Shown here one piece after another: positions 17,806 to 26,442 of a DNA stretch of 64,000 nt; position 1 is the first letter of the stretch; each line of letters starts with the position of its first letter. The DNA comes from Streptomyces roseochromogenus subsp. oscitans DS 12.976 (lineage in GTDB: Bacteria; Actinomycetota; Actinomycetes; Streptomycetales; Streptomycetaceae). The notes beneath the pieces were generated by a model, which did not search any database, was not told the origin of the DNA, and saw only the letters and a list, made by a program, of their open reading frames with translations. The translations under genes and the position numbers were made by a program. The stretch lies in contig NZ_CM002285.1 of the NCBI RefSeq assembly GCF_000497445.1, forward strand, positions 8,266,943 to 8,330,942. The letters are read 5' to 3'.

Positions 17806-20274
17806 TCAGGCCGGCGGCTCCGTCAGGGACTGCTCCGCCCAGATGACCTTCCCCTCGGGTACGAAGCGGGTTCCCCACCGCTGGGTGAACTGGGAGACCA
17901 GCAGCAGTCCGCGGCCGCCCTCGTCCAGGGCGCGCGGATGGCGCAGATGCGGCGCGGTGGCGCCCCCGTCGGACACCTCGCAGATCAGGGTCCGTTCCCT
18001 GATCAGCCGAAGCCGGATGGGGCCCTCCGCATGCCGGATGGCGTTGGTGACCAGCTCGCTCACGACCAGTTCGGTGGTGAACGCCAGCTCCTCCAGATCC
18101 CACTCGGCCAGCTGCCGGGCGGCCTCCTTGCGGGCGTCGGCGACCACGGCCGGGTCGGTGGCCAGGTCCCAGTCGGCGACCTGCCCGGCGCCGAGCAGCC
18201 TGGTCCGGGCCATCAGCAGGGCCACGTCGTCGTGCGGCCGGGAAGGGACCAGCGCCTCGATCACGGACCGGCAGCGCTGGTCGAGCGAGGAGCTGCGCCG
18301 CTCCAGCGCGCGGCGCAGCCGCTCGCGGTCCGCGTCGATGCCCTCGTCGGCCTCGTCGGCCCCGTCGCCCGCGTGAGCCAGCAGCCCATCGGTGTGCAGG
18401 GCCAGCGTGCTGCCCTCGGCCAGGGCCAGCTCGACCGCCTCGTAGGGTGGACCGCCCGCACCGAGCGGCGGCCCCTGCGGGAGGTCGACGAAGGCGGCGG
18501 TGCCGTCGGGCCGGACGACGGCGGGCGCGGGATGGCCCGCGGCGGCCATGGTGCATCGCCCGTCGACCGGGTCGTAGACGACGTACACACACCCGGAGCC
18601 CAGCGCCTGGGCGTCGGCGTCCTCCGGGAGCTCCGGCAGGCCCTCCTCGTCGGCCGTCCGTGCCACCAGGTCGTCGAGATGCGCGAGGATCTCCTCGGGC
18701 GGCAGATCGAGCGCCGCGAGGGTGCGTACGGCGGTGCGCAGCCGCCCCATGGCCGCGGCGGCGTCGATGCCGTGCCCCGGCACCTCGCCCACGACCAGGG
18801 CCACGCGCGCGCCGGACAGCGGGATGAGGTCGTACCAGTCGCCGCCGAGGCCGGTCAGCTCGTCGGCCGGCCGGTAGCAGGCGGCCGCCTCCACCGCCCC
18901 CTGCTCGGGCAGCCGGTGCGGCAGCAGGCTGCGCTGCAGGACCAGGGCCGCGTCCCGCTCGCGGGTGTAGCGGCGGGCGTTGTCCACGCAGACCGCCGCC
19001 CGGGACACCAGATCCTCGGCGAGACTCAGGTCGTCCTCGTCGAACGGCTCCTGCCGACGGCGCCGGAAGAACGTGGTGACGCCCATCGTGACGCCCCGCG
19101 CCCGGATCGGCACGATCATCACGCTGTGCATGCCCAGGTCCAGGAAGGCCGCCGCCCGGCCCGCCGGGATGTCCGTGGCCCACTCCCTGGCCAGCGGGTC
19201 GAGCCGCTCCTCGCGCCAGGACCGGCCCGTGGTCAGACAGCGGATCAGGGGCGATCCGGCGAGATAGGTGGCCACTTCACCGATCTCTACGACGGCCTCC
19301 GGGATCCCGGGGTTCACCGACTGGTGCCCGGCCCGGCGCAGCGGCACCTGATCCGTCTCGCTCGGCGGCTCGGGCTCGGCGCCGCGCAGCACCGAATCCA
19401 GCAGGTCCACACCGACGAAGTCGGCGAAGCCCTGCACGGCCACGTCGGCCAGTTCCTGCGCGGTCCGCCAGATGTCCAGGGTGCGCCCGATCTGCTCGCC
19501 GGCCCGGTCGAGCAGGGCCAGCCGCTGCCGGGCGCGGTGCCGCTCGGTGACGTCGACCACGGTGTAGTACACGCCCATCGGGTGACCCAGGTCGTCCTCG
19601 AGGCGGGTGAACGACATCATGTGCGCCGTCTCGCGGTGCGGCGCGGACCGCACCTGGCCCACATGCTCGTACCCGACCACCGGCCGGCCGGACTCCAGCA
19701 CCCGCCGCATCTGCGTCTCGATGTCCGCGGAGTCGATGCCCGGCTGGATCTCCGCCAGCCGCCGCCCCAGCCGCTCCCGTGGGGAGCCGCCGCCGTAACG
19801 TTCCAGCGCCGCGTTCGACCACACGCACCGCAGATCGCGGTCCACGATCGCTATGCCGACGGGGGAGTCGGTCACCATCTGCTCCAGCACCGCACGGCTC
19901 ATGTCCCAGCCGCGTGCCCCGGAGACCTCGGAGAGCAGAACCAGCCACTGCGGCGCCCCGCCGGAATCCACCGCCGAAGTGATCCGCACCATCAGCCGGA
20001 CCGGCCGCCCGTCCCTGCGCCGAGCGGTCAGCAGCCCCGCCCAGCCGCCGTCCCTGCGGCACCGCTCGGCCAGCTCGGGCGCCCGCACGGCGTCCTCGGC
20101 GGACAACAGACCGACCGCGCGGGTGCCCACCACCTGGGCAGCCGGGTACGCCAGCAGCCGCTCGGCGTTGGGCGTCCAGCCCGTCACCACGCCCTGCGCG
20201 TCGACCAGCAGGGGCGCGGCGTCGGCCACGTCGAACCGCTGCCGGGCAACGTCCTGCTCCTCGTGAGTGCCCAC
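17806..20274 (-). CDS. Multidomain PAS-PAS-GAF-SpoIIE-HATPase sensor phosphatase
   Basis: An 822-residue signalling protein. Two PAS domains come first (LLVDAQGVVTGWTPNAERLL; VGIAIVDRDLRCVWSNAALE), then a GAF domain (~250-430), a SpoIIE phosphatase (~445-670) and a C-terminal RsbW-type ATPase (VVSELVTNAIRHAEGPI, then LDEGGRGLLLVSQF). This is the classic Streptomyces layout combining phosphatase and anti-sigma kinase in one chain. In the phosphatase the usual GD-x-x-GHG metal motif reads VVGEVPGHG, with Glu in place of Asp, while GGDWYDL and the distal SRPHDDVALLM are normal. GTG 20274 is chosen because AGAGAGG precedes it by 7 bp; an upstream GTG (20328) has a poorly spaced site. Confidence 0.88.
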   Translation of the reverse strand: MGTHEEQDVARQRFDVADAAPLLVDAQGVVTGWTPNAERLLAYPAAQVVGTRAVGLLSAEDAVRAPELAERCRRDGGWAGLLTARRRDGRPVRLMVRITSAVDSGGAPQWLVLLSEVSGARGWDMSRAVLEQMVTDSPVGIAIVDRDLRCVWSNAALERYGGGSPRERLGRRLAEIQPGIDSADIETQMRRVLESGRPVVGYEHVGQVRSAPHRETAHMMSFTRLEDDLGHPMGVYYTVVDVTERHRARQRLALLDRAGEQIGRTLDIWRTAQELADVAVQGFADFVGVDLLDSVLRGAEPEPPSETDQVPLRRAGHQSVNPGIPEAVVEIGEVATYLAGSPLIRCLTTGRSWREERLDPLAREWATDIPAGRAAAFLDLGMHSVMIVPIRARGVTMGVTTFFRRRRQEPFDEDDLSLAEDLVSRAAVCVDNARRYTRERDAALVLQRSLLPHRLPEQGAVEAAACYRPADELTGLGGDWYDLIPLSGARVALVVGEVPGHGIDAAAAMGRLRTAVRTLAALDLPPEEILAHLDDLVARTADEEGLPELPEDADAQALGSGCVYVVYDPVDGRCTMAAAGHPAPAVVRPDGTAAFVDLPQGPPLGAGGPPYEAVELALAEGSTLALHTDGLLAHAGDGADEADEGIDADRERLRRALERRSSSLDQRCRSVIEALVPSRPHDDVALLMARTRLLGAGQVADWDLATDPAVVADARKEAARQLAEWDLEELAFTTELVVSELVTNAIRHAEGPIRLRLIRERTLICEVSDGGATAPHLRHPRALDEGGRGLLLVSQFTQRWGTRFVPEGKVIWAEQSLTEPPA

Positions 20275-20358
20275 GGTCGACCTCTCTGTAGCTGAGAGTG
20301 GTCTACCCCCTCTTGGCTCAATCGTCACTCTTCGGCCATCGGGTGGAGGAGTACGGAC

Positions 20359-20391
20359 GAGCGGGGAGCGGCGCGCGGCCGCTCCCCGCTC
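20359..20391 (-). terminator. Strong terminator after rocD
   Basis: A perfect 14-bp stem, GAGCGGGGAGCGGC with its exact complement around the loop GCGCG, starting 3 bp beyond the rocD stop codon. Confidence 0.85.
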
Positions 20392-20394
20392 CGG

Positions 20395-21615
20395 TCACGA
20401 ACCCAGCACCTTCTCCAGTGCCGCCAGCGCGGAACGCAGTTCCTCCGCGGCGATGGTCAGCGGGGGCGCCAGCCGGATGGTGGACCCGTGGGTGTCCTTC
20501 ACCAGGATCCCCTCGCGCATCAGCCGTTCGCTGATCTCACGGCCGCTGCCGATCGCCGGGTCGATGTCGACGCCCGCCCACAGCCCGCGCGCCCGGAAGC
20601 CGATCACGCCCCGGCCGACCAGCGCGGCCAGCCCGTCCCGCAGGACCGTGCCCAGCTCGGCCGCCCGCAGCTGGAACTCACCGGCCTCCAGCAGCTCGAC
20701 CACGGCCGTGCCGACCGCCGCCGCGAGCGGGTTGCCGCCGAACGTCGAGCCGTGCTCACCCGGGTGCAGCACCCCCAGCACCTCACGCCGGGCCACCACC
20801 GCCGACACCGGCACGATCCCGCCGCCGAGAGCCTTGCCGAGCAGCAGCACGTCCGGCACGACATCCTCGTGCTCGACGGCGAGGGTACGGCCGGTGCGGC
20901 CGAGGCCCGACTGGATCTCGTCGGCGATGAACAGACAGCCCTTGCGGCGGGTCAGCTCGCGCACCCCGGCGAGATAGCCGGCCTTCGGGATGATCACGCC
21001 GGCCTCGCCCTGGATCGGCTCGATCAGCACGGCCGCCGTCGTCTCGTCGACGGCCTCCTCCAGTGCGGCCAGGTCGTCGTACGGCACGATCTTGAAGCCG
21101 GGCGTGAAGGGGCCGAAGCCCGACCGGGCCGTCTCGTCCGTGGAGAAGCTGACGATCGTCGTCGTACGGCCGTGGAAGTTCTCCGCCGCGACCACGATCG
21201 TCGCCCGGTCGGCGGGGACGCCCTTCACGTCGTACGCCCACTTGCGGGCCACTTTGATGCCGCTCTCCACCGCCTCGGCTCCGGTGTTCATCGGCAGCAC
21301 CATGTCCAGGCCGGTCAGCTCTGCGAGCCGCTCGGCGAACTCCGCGAGGCGGTCGTTGTGGAAGGCGCGCGAGGTCAGCGTGAGCTGGTCGAGCTGGCGG
21401 TGCGCGGCCTCGATCAGCGCCGGGTGCCGGTGGCCGAAGTTCAGCGCCGAGTAGCCGGCCAGCATGTCGAGGTAGCGGCGCCCCTCGACGTCCTCCACCC
21501 AGGTGCCCTCGGCGCGGGAGACGACCACGGGCAGCGGGTGGTAGTTGTGTGCGAGGACCGGCTCCTCCGCACGGATCAGGTCGGCGGACGTACGCGTGCG
21601 CGCGGGTGCGGTCAT
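20395..21615 (-). CDS. rocD: Ornithine aminotransferase
   Basis: A 406-residue class III PLP aminotransferase that converts ornithine and 2-oxoglutarate to glutamate-5-semialdehyde and glutamate. Typical segments are YLDMLAGYSALNFGHRHPAL, PMNTGAEAVESGIKVARKW, the PLP-aspartate in FIADEIQSGLGRTG and the Schiff-base lysine in LLLGKALGGGIVPVSAV. ATG 21615 overlaps the last base of the ddaH stop codon (TGATG), so the two are co-translated. Together with ddaH it feeds methylated arginine and ornithine into glutamate; the Lrp gene upstream is the likely regulator. Confidence 0.95.
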   Translation of the reverse strand: MTAPARTRTSADLIRAEEPVLAHNYHPLPVVVSRAEGTWVEDVEGRRYLDMLAGYSALNFGHRHPALIEAAHRQLDQLTLTSRAFHNDRLAEFAERLAELTGLDMVLPMNTGAEAVESGIKVARKWAYDVKGVPADRATIVVAAENFHGRTTTIVSFSTDETARSGFGPFTPGFKIVPYDDLAALEEAVDETTAAVLIEPIQGEAGVIIPKAGYLAGVRELTRRKGCLFIADEIQSGLGRTGRTLAVEHEDVVPDVLLLGKALGGGIVPVSAVVARREVLGVLHPGEHGSTFGGNPLAAAVGTAVVELLEAGEFQLRAAELGTVLRDGLAALVGRGVIGFRARGLWAGVDIDPAIGSGREISERLMREGILVKDTHGSTIRLAPPLTIAAEELRSALAALEKVLGS

Positions 21616-22424
21616 CAGCGGATCTCCTGGGTGCAGCACTTGATGCCACCGCCGGCCTTGTGGAACTCGGACAGGTCGACGGGGACGGGGACGTAACCGT
21701 GGCCGGCGAGGTTCTCGGCCAGCGCCTCGGCCTGCGGCGCGATGAAGACGTTGCGGCCGTCGGACACGGAGTTCAGGCCGAACGCCAGCGCGTCCTCACG
21801 GGTGGCGAGGACCGCGTCCGGGTACAGCCGGCGCAGCACCTCGCGGCTGCCCGCCGAGAACGCCTCCGGGTAGTAGCAGATGTTGTCGTCGTCGAGGACG
21901 AACAGCGCCGTGTCCAGGTGGTAGAAGTACGGATCCACCAGGGTCAGGCCGATCACCGGATGGCCGAGGAACTCCTGGGCCTCCCGGTGCGCCTCCCGGG
22001 TGGTGCGGAACCCGGTGCCGGCCAGTACATACCGGCCGGTCCACACCAGGTCGCCCTCGCCCTCGGTCACGGACTCCGGGCGGTACACGTCGTAGCCGGC
22101 CGTCTTGAACCAGGTGTCGTAGTGCACCGACTCCGCGCGGCGCTCCGGCGCGTGGAACAGCGAGCCGAAGACCCGGCCACCGACCACGAACGCGGCGTTC
22201 GCGGCGAACACCATGTCCGGCAGGCCGGCCACCGGCTCGACCGACTCGACGGTGTGCCCATGGGCGCGGTAGGCGCGGATCAGCCTCTGCCACTGCTCCT
22301 GGGCGAGATCCACGTCGACGGGTTTGTCGGGGTGCATCCAGGGGTTGATCGCGTACTGAACGGCGAAGTGTCTGGGTTCACAGACGAGGAAGCGCCGAGG
22401 GCGCAGCACACGGCTTTCGGACAC
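21615..22424 (-). CDS. ddaH: Dimethylargininase (N(G),N(G)-dimethylarginine dimethylaminohydrolase)
   Basis: A 269-residue guanidino-modifying enzyme of the amidinotransferase superfamily, which hydrolyses methylated arginines (or arginine-like substrates) to citrulline and amines. The catalytic Cys is in GGGIKCCTQE at the C-terminus, the His in YFYHLDTALFVLDDD, and acidic substrate ligands are in GLPDMVFAANAAFVVGG. The ATG at 22424 follows GGAGGAAA. It is the first gene of the ddaH-rocD operon, downstream of a 17-bp palindrome and the divergent-function Lrp gene on the same strand. Confidence 0.92.
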   Translation of the reverse strand: MSESRVLRPRRFLVCEPRHFAVQYAINPWMHPDKPVDVDLAQEQWQRLIRAYRAHGHTVESVEPVAGLPDMVFAANAAFVVGGRVFGSLFHAPERRAESVHYDTWFKTAGYDVYRPESVTEGEGDLVWTGRYVLAGTGFRTTREAHREAQEFLGHPVIGLTLVDPYFYHLDTALFVLDDDNICYYPEAFSAGSREVLRRLYPDAVLATREDALAFGLNSVSDGRNVFIAPQAEALAENLAGHGYVPVPVDLSEFHKAGGGIKCCTQEIR

Positions 22425-22519
22425 AGAGGGTTTCCTCCGGTTTCCTGTGTGTCACTGAGGGGTGCCACAACGGTAGAAACGGAGATCGGCAACCGACAAG
22501 CGTGAAAAGTTGCGCACAT

Positions 22520-22536
22520 ACGCAGCATCACTGCGT
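22520..22536. promoter_or_regulatory. Palindromic Lrp/AsnC-type operator candidate upstream of ddaH
   Basis: ACGCAG-CATCA-CTGCGT is a perfect inverted repeat with 6-bp arms and a 5-bp centre, about 95 bp before the ddaH start, in the gap between ddaH and the Lrp gene. The size and symmetry fit AsnC/Lrp sites. Confidence 0.5.
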
Positions 22537-22577
22537 TCTGAGCGCGACCCACGCACGAGTGCTGCGCATGGTCCGCG

Positions 22578-23063
22578 TCATTCCGGGGCCGGCTGCGTGG
22601 CGCCCGCTTCGGGGCTTTCCGGGAGCAGATGGGACAGGACCATCACGCTGATCGTCTTCCTGATGAACGGCTCGGTGCGGATCCGCTCCAGCACTTCCTC
22701 GAAGTGCCCCACGTCCCGAGCCCGGACGTGCAGCAGCGCGTCCGCGCCGCCGGTCACCGTCATGGCCGCCGTGATCTCCGGATGGTTCCGGACGACCTCC
22801 GCGAGCCGCCGGGGCGGGGCCGCGCCCTCGCAGTACACCTCGACGTACGCCTCCGTGCGCCAGCCCAGCGCCGACGGCTGCACCGTGGCCGTGAACCCGG
22901 TGATCACCCCGGTCTCGCGCAGCCGGTCCACACGCCGTTTGACCGCGGTGGACGACAGCCCGATCGTCGCGCCGATCTCGGCGAAGCTGGTCCTGGCGTT
23001 CGCCATCAGGGCGGTGATGATCTTCCGGTCCAGATCGTCGAAGGAAGCGGTCCTGCTGTTCAT
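22578..23063 (-). CDS. Lrp/AsnC-family transcriptional regulator
   Basis: A 161-residue regulator: N-terminal HTH (FDDLDRKIITALMANARTSF ... IGLSSTAVKRRVDRLRETGV) and a C-terminal RAM/ligand domain (AYVEVYCEGAAPPRRLAEVV ... VTGGADALLHVRARD). It probably senses an amino acid such as arginine or ornithine and controls the ddaH-rocD operon 150 bp downstream. ATG 23063 is chosen; an in-frame TTG at 23084 adds seven residues. No clear ribosome binding site precedes the ATG, so the mRNA may be leaderless. Confidence 0.9.
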   Translation of the reverse strand: MNSRTASFDDLDRKIITALMANARTSFAEIGATIGLSSTAVKRRVDRLRETGVITGFTATVQPSALGWRTEAYVEVYCEGAAPPRRLAEVVRNHPEITAAMTVTGGADALLHVRARDVGHFEEVLERIRTEPFIRKTISVMVLSHLLPESPEAGATQPAPE

Positions 23064-23100
23064 GCGGGCACTGTAATCAGCCAAGCCCGCCGCGGGGGAC

Positions 23101-23268
23101 CTAGGACTGGGTGACGACCATGGCGAGGGTCAGCAGGCCCAGGACGACCCAGCCGAACCACAGCCAGCCGTTACTGCCGATCGCGACCGTGTAGGCGGTC
23201 ACGACGACGAGTCCGCCGACCGTGAGAGCCCCCATCGCCTTGGTGGAACCGTTCGTGGAACCGGGCAT
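23101..23268 (-). CDS. Small two-helix membrane protein
   Basis: A 55-residue protein with two hydrophobic segments (AMGALTVGGLVVVTAYTVAI and WLWFGWVVLGLLTLAMVV) and an excellent GAGGAGGG site before the ATG. The frame continues open upstream, antisense-like, through the next gene, but the site and hydrophobicity support this short start. It is on the same strand as the cytochrome oxidase assembly gene, 116 bp further on. The function is unknown; it may be an accessory of the respiratory membrane. Confidence 0.65.
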   Translation of the reverse strand: MPGSTNGSTKAMGALTVGGLVVVTAYTVAIGSNGWLWFGWVVLGLLTLAMVVTQS

Positions 23269-23384
23269 CGCGACACCCTCCTCATGGTCCGTCCTCGACC
23301 ATGGTGCCCCGGATTCCGCCCGGAGGGGACGGCTCCGCCCAGCGGTGCCGTTGATCTCCTGCGGCCTGACCCGCCGGCCGGGCC

Positions 23385-24335
23385 CTAGCCCTCGCGTGCG
23401 TTCAGCGAGGCCAGATAGGCGTTGTACGCCTCCAGCTCCTTGTCGCCGTCCCGGTCGGCGGCTCGGTCCTTGCGCTTGGCCTGCCGCTGCTCGGAGCCGT
23501 ACCACTGGAACAGCAGCGCGATCAGCACCAGCACGGAGGGGATCTCGCTGAACGCCCAGGCGATCCCGCCGGCCGCGTTCTGGTCGGACAGCGCGTCGAT
23601 GCCGAGCGAGGCCGGCGGATGCTTGAAAGTTTCCACCATCGGCGTCGACGCCATCATCAGCGCGATACCGAAAAACGCGTGGAACGGCATGCCCGCGAAC
23701 AGCTCCAGCATCCGCATCAGATACCCCGGCCGGTGCGGGCCCGGGTCGACGCCGATGATCGGCCAGAAGAACACCACGCCGACCGCGAGGAAGTGCACCA
23801 TCATCGCGATGTGCCCGGCCCTGGAACCCATCAGGAGGTCGAAGAGCGGGGTGAAGTACAGCGCGTACAGGCTCGCGATGAACAGCGGGATCGTGAACGC
23901 CGGGTGGGTGATGATCCGCATGTACCGGCTGTGCAGCAGCGCCAGCAGCAGCTCGCGCGGGCCCTTGCGCCCCCGGCCGGCGGTCGGCAGCGCCCGCAGT
24001 GCGAGCGTGACCGGCGCGCCGAGCAGGATCAGGATCGGCGACAGCATGCTGATGATCATGTGCTGCACCATGTGCACGCTGAACATGACCATGCCGTAGT
24101 CGTTCAGCTTGGTGCACATCACCAGGGCGATGGTCAGCACACCGACGACGTACGACACCGTGCGGGACACGGGCCACGCGTCCCCGCGCCGCCGCAGCCG
24201 TACGACACCCCAGCCGTACAGACCGAGCCCGAGCAGGCAGACGACGAGGAAGAACGGGTCAGTGGACCACTGAAGCCCCCGTCCCAGCGTGAACGGCGGC
24301 AGATCCATCATCATGCCGTGCCCGCTGTGATCCAT
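23385..24335 (-). CDS. Cytochrome c oxidase assembly protein, CtaG/caa3 type
   Basis: A 316-residue polytopic membrane protein with about seven helices. The His-containing motifs VHMVQHMIISMLSPILILLG and GHIAMMVHFLAVGVVFFWPI are those of the CtaG_caa3 family (copper delivery to oxidase). The N-terminus is Met/His-rich (MDHSGHGMMMDLPP), in line with copper binding, and the C-terminal tail is charged and cytoplasmic (QRQAKRKDRAADRDGD). The usual partner genes are not next to it. The family is clear; the exact copper step is inferred. Confidence 0.88.
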   Translation of the reverse strand: MDHSGHGMMMDLPPFTLGRGLQWSTDPFFLVVCLLGLGLYGWGVVRLRRRGDAWPVSRTVSYVVGVLTIALVMCTKLNDYGMVMFSVHMVQHMIISMLSPILILLGAPVTLALRALPTAGRGRKGPRELLLALLHSRYMRIITHPAFTIPLFIASLYALYFTPLFDLLMGSRAGHIAMMVHFLAVGVVFFWPIIGVDPGPHRPGYLMRMLELFAGMPFHAFFGIALMMASTPMVETFKHPPASLGIDALSDQNAAGGIAWAFSEIPSVLVLIALLFQWYGSEQRQAKRKDRAADRDGDKELEAYNAYLASLNAREG

Positions 24336-24387
24336 CCGGCGGCTCCTGATTCGTGGGGGTTGTACGAGTTGTCCGCCCCAAGACTAG

Positions 24388-24424
24388 AACCGCCCCCGGC
24401 CACGACCGTGACCGGGGGCGGGTT
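24388..24424 (-). terminator. Terminator after pfkA
   Basis: AACCGCCCCCGG pairs with CCGGGGGCGGGTT (one bulged base), enclosing a small CACG/CGTG inner stem. It lies between the pfkA stop and the assembly-factor gene. Confidence 0.75.
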
Positions 24425-24457
24425 GTTCTCGGGTGAACCACAGGACTCCCGGGTGAA

Positions 24458-25483
24458 CTACAGGACGCACTCCGCCTCGTCGTACCGCTCCACCGGCACG
24501 GTCTTCAGGGTCTCGACGGCCTCCGCCAGCGACACCATCACGATGTCGGTCCCCCGCAGAGCCGTCATCTTCCCGAACTCGCCGCGATGCACGGCCTCCA
24601 CCGCATGCCAGCCGAACCTCGTGGCGAGCACCCGGTCGTACGCCGTCGGCGTCCCGCCCCGCTGCACATGGCCCAGGATCACCGGCCGCGCCTCCTTGCC
24701 GAGCCGCTGCTCCAGCTCGACGGACAGCTGCCGGGCGATGCCGGCGAAGCGCTCGTGGCCGTAGATGTCCTTGCCGCCCTCGTCGAAGTCCATGGAGCCG
24801 GGCCTGGGCTTGGCCCCCTCCGCCGCGACGACGATCGCGAACCGCTTGCCGGCTTCGAACCGCTCGCCGACCTTCGTCGCCAACTCCTCGATGTCGAAGG
24901 GTCGTTCAGGCACGACGATGGCGTGGGCGCCGGCCGCCATGCCGGAGTGCAGCGCGATCCAGCCGGTGTGCCGGCCCATGACCTCCACGATCAGCACGCG
25001 CTGGTGCGACTCGGCGGTGGTCTTCAGCCGGTCCAGGGCCTCCGTCGCCACGGTGACGGCCGTGTCGAAGCCGAAGGTGACATCCGTGACAGCGATGTCG
25101 TTGTCGATGGTCTTGGGCACGCCTACGATCGGCAGCCCGCCCGCCGACAGCAGCTGGGCCGCCTTCAGCGTGCCCTCACCGCCGATCGGGATGATCGCGT
25201 CCAGGCCGAGTTCCGCGACATGGCCCCTGGCCCGCTCGACACCGTCCCGCAGATGTTCCGGGCGGACCCGGGAGGAGCCGAGGATGGTGCCGCCGCGCGC
25301 CAGGATGCCGCCCACGGCGTCCAGGTCGAGCTTGAGGTAGTCGCACTCCAGGAGGCCCTTCCAGCCGTCCCGGAAACCGATGACCTCGTCGCCGTGGTCG
25401 GCGACGGCGCGGTGCACGACGGACCGGATGACGGCGTTCAGGCCGGGGCAGTCGCCGCCGGACGTGAGGACACCAATGCGCAT
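24458..25483 (-). CDS. pfkA: ATP-dependent 6-phosphofructokinase
   Basis: A 341-residue phosphofructokinase, the committing step of glycolysis (fructose-6-phosphate to the 1,6-bisphosphate). It has the nucleotide loop GVLTSGGDCPGLNAVIRS, the GGEGT motif (PIGGEGTLKAAQ) typical of the actinobacterial group, catalytic TIDNDI, substrate residues MGRHTGWIALHSG and the C-terminal LGHVQRGGTPTAYDR. ATG 25483 gives the standard start. Streptomycetes carry several pfkA paralogues, and this may be the one called pfkA3 in S. coelicolor. A terminator follows. Confidence 0.95.
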   Translation of the reverse strand: MRIGVLTSGGDCPGLNAVIRSVVHRAVADHGDEVIGFRDGWKGLLECDYLKLDLDAVGGILARGGTILGSSRVRPEHLRDGVERARGHVAELGLDAIIPIGGEGTLKAAQLLSAGGLPIVGVPKTIDNDIAVTDVTFGFDTAVTVATEALDRLKTTAESHQRVLIVEVMGRHTGWIALHSGMAAGAHAIVVPERPFDIEELATKVGERFEAGKRFAIVVAAEGAKPRPGSMDFDEGGKDIYGHERFAGIARQLSVELEQRLGKEARPVILGHVQRGGTPTAYDRVLATRFGWHAVEAVHRGEFGKMTALRGTDIVMVSLAEAVETLKTVPVERYDEAECVL

Positions 25484-25578
25484 AGCCCGAAATACCTTCT
25501 CAACGTGGGCCGGGTAACCGGACCACGTTGTCCGGCGGATTCCCGGCCACCCTACCGGCGTGAGGGGGTCGCTCCGTA

Positions 25579-25607
25579 GCGGGCGTCCGCCTGCTGGACG
25601 CGCCCGC
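25579..25607 (-). terminator. Hairpin downstream of gatD
   Basis: GCGGGCGTCC and GGACGCGCCCGC form an imperfect stem (two unpaired bases) about 80 bp after the gatD stop and just upstream of pfkA. There is no T-run, as is usual for this genus. Confidence 0.5.
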
Positions 25608-25684
25608 ACATGTGAGCGGACGGTCTGTCAGGCGGGCCCACCAAGAGACTGCCGGAGCACGCTGGAAAACCGGTGCAGCGGGGC

Positions 25685-26413
25685 TTACGCGGGCTGCTGA
25701 GCAGCGGCGATCCGCTCGTCGCGGAGTGCCTCGTACCAGCGGTCGTCGACCGGCGGCAGCGCGTTGACGTCGAGCGCCAGCTTCAGCAGCAGATCGGCGA
25801 TCTGCGGGTTACGGGCGAGGACCGGGCCGTGCATGTACGTGCCGAACACGGTCCCGCTGTACGCGCCCTCCGTGCCGTCCCCGGTGCCGTTGCCCTTGCC
25901 GATCTTCACCCGGGCGAAGGGGCGGGCGGTCGGTCCGAGGTGGGTGACGCCCTGGTGGTTCTCGAAGCCGCTCAGCTGGGGCAGTCCGAGCTGCGGGTCG
26001 ATGTCGGCGAGGACGTCGCCGACGCACCGCCCGTCCTCGCCGCGCACCGAGACCACGTCGAGCAGGCCGAGACCCGGCTCGCGCTGGCCGAGGTCGTTGA
26101 TGAATTCGTGGCCGAGGATCTGGTAGCCGGCGCAGACGGAGAAGACGATTGCGCCGTTCTGCACCGCGCGCTGCAGATGCCCGTCCCGGCGCAGCCGCTC
26201 GGCCGCGAGCCGCTGCGGCCGGTCCTCGCCGCCGCCGATCAGATAGATGTCGCCGGAGGTCGGGATCGGCTGGTCGCTGCGCACGTCGAGCCGGGCCACG
26301 TCCAGGCCGCGCTGCCGGGCCCGCCGCTCCACGACGAGGGCGTTGCCCTGGTCGCCGTAGGTGCTCAGCAGGTCCGGGTAGATCCACACCAGCCGCAGTT
26401 GGTTGTCGCTCAT
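25685..26413 (-). CDS. gatD: Glutamine amidotransferase subunit of lipid II isoglutaminyl synthase
   Basis: A 242-residue CobB/CobQ-like class I glutaminase. The nucleophile is Cys in FSVCAGYQILGHEF (~94), the His is in FGTYMHGPVLARNP (~190), and the oxyanion region is YLIGGGEDRPQ. It supplies ammonia to MurT, and the complex amidates the D-Glu of the peptidoglycan stem to D-isoglutamine. It sits 29 bp after murT, on the same strand, the invariant arrangement of this pair in Gram-positive bacteria. Confidence 0.94.
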   Translation of the reverse strand: MSDNQLRLVWIYPDLLSTYGDQGNALVVERRARQRGLDVARLDVRSDQPIPTSGDIYLIGGGEDRPQRLAAERLRRDGHLQRAVQNGAIVFSVCAGYQILGHEFINDLGQREPGLGLLDVVSVRGEDGRCVGDVLADIDPQLGLPQLSGFENHQGVTHLGPTARPFARVKIGKGNGTGDGTEGAYSGTVFGTYMHGPVLARNPQIADLLLKLALDVNALPPVDDRWYEALRDERIAAAQQPA

Positions 26414-26442
26414 GAGGTGATCGCCCTTCGAAGATCAGAAGA

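Noticed and set aside
16609..20295. Very long open frame on the plus strand (over 1200 codons) opposite the two phosphatase genes
   Set aside because: Its composition is Arg/Gln/His-rich without any recognisable domain, and the minus strand holds clear PAS, GAF, SpoIIE and HATPase domains. Long antisense frames are normal in DNA of this GC content.
25484..25609. Longer N-terminus for phosphofructokinase
   Set aside because: The family starts at the strand IGVLTSGGDCPG; the upstream residues are unrelated to it.
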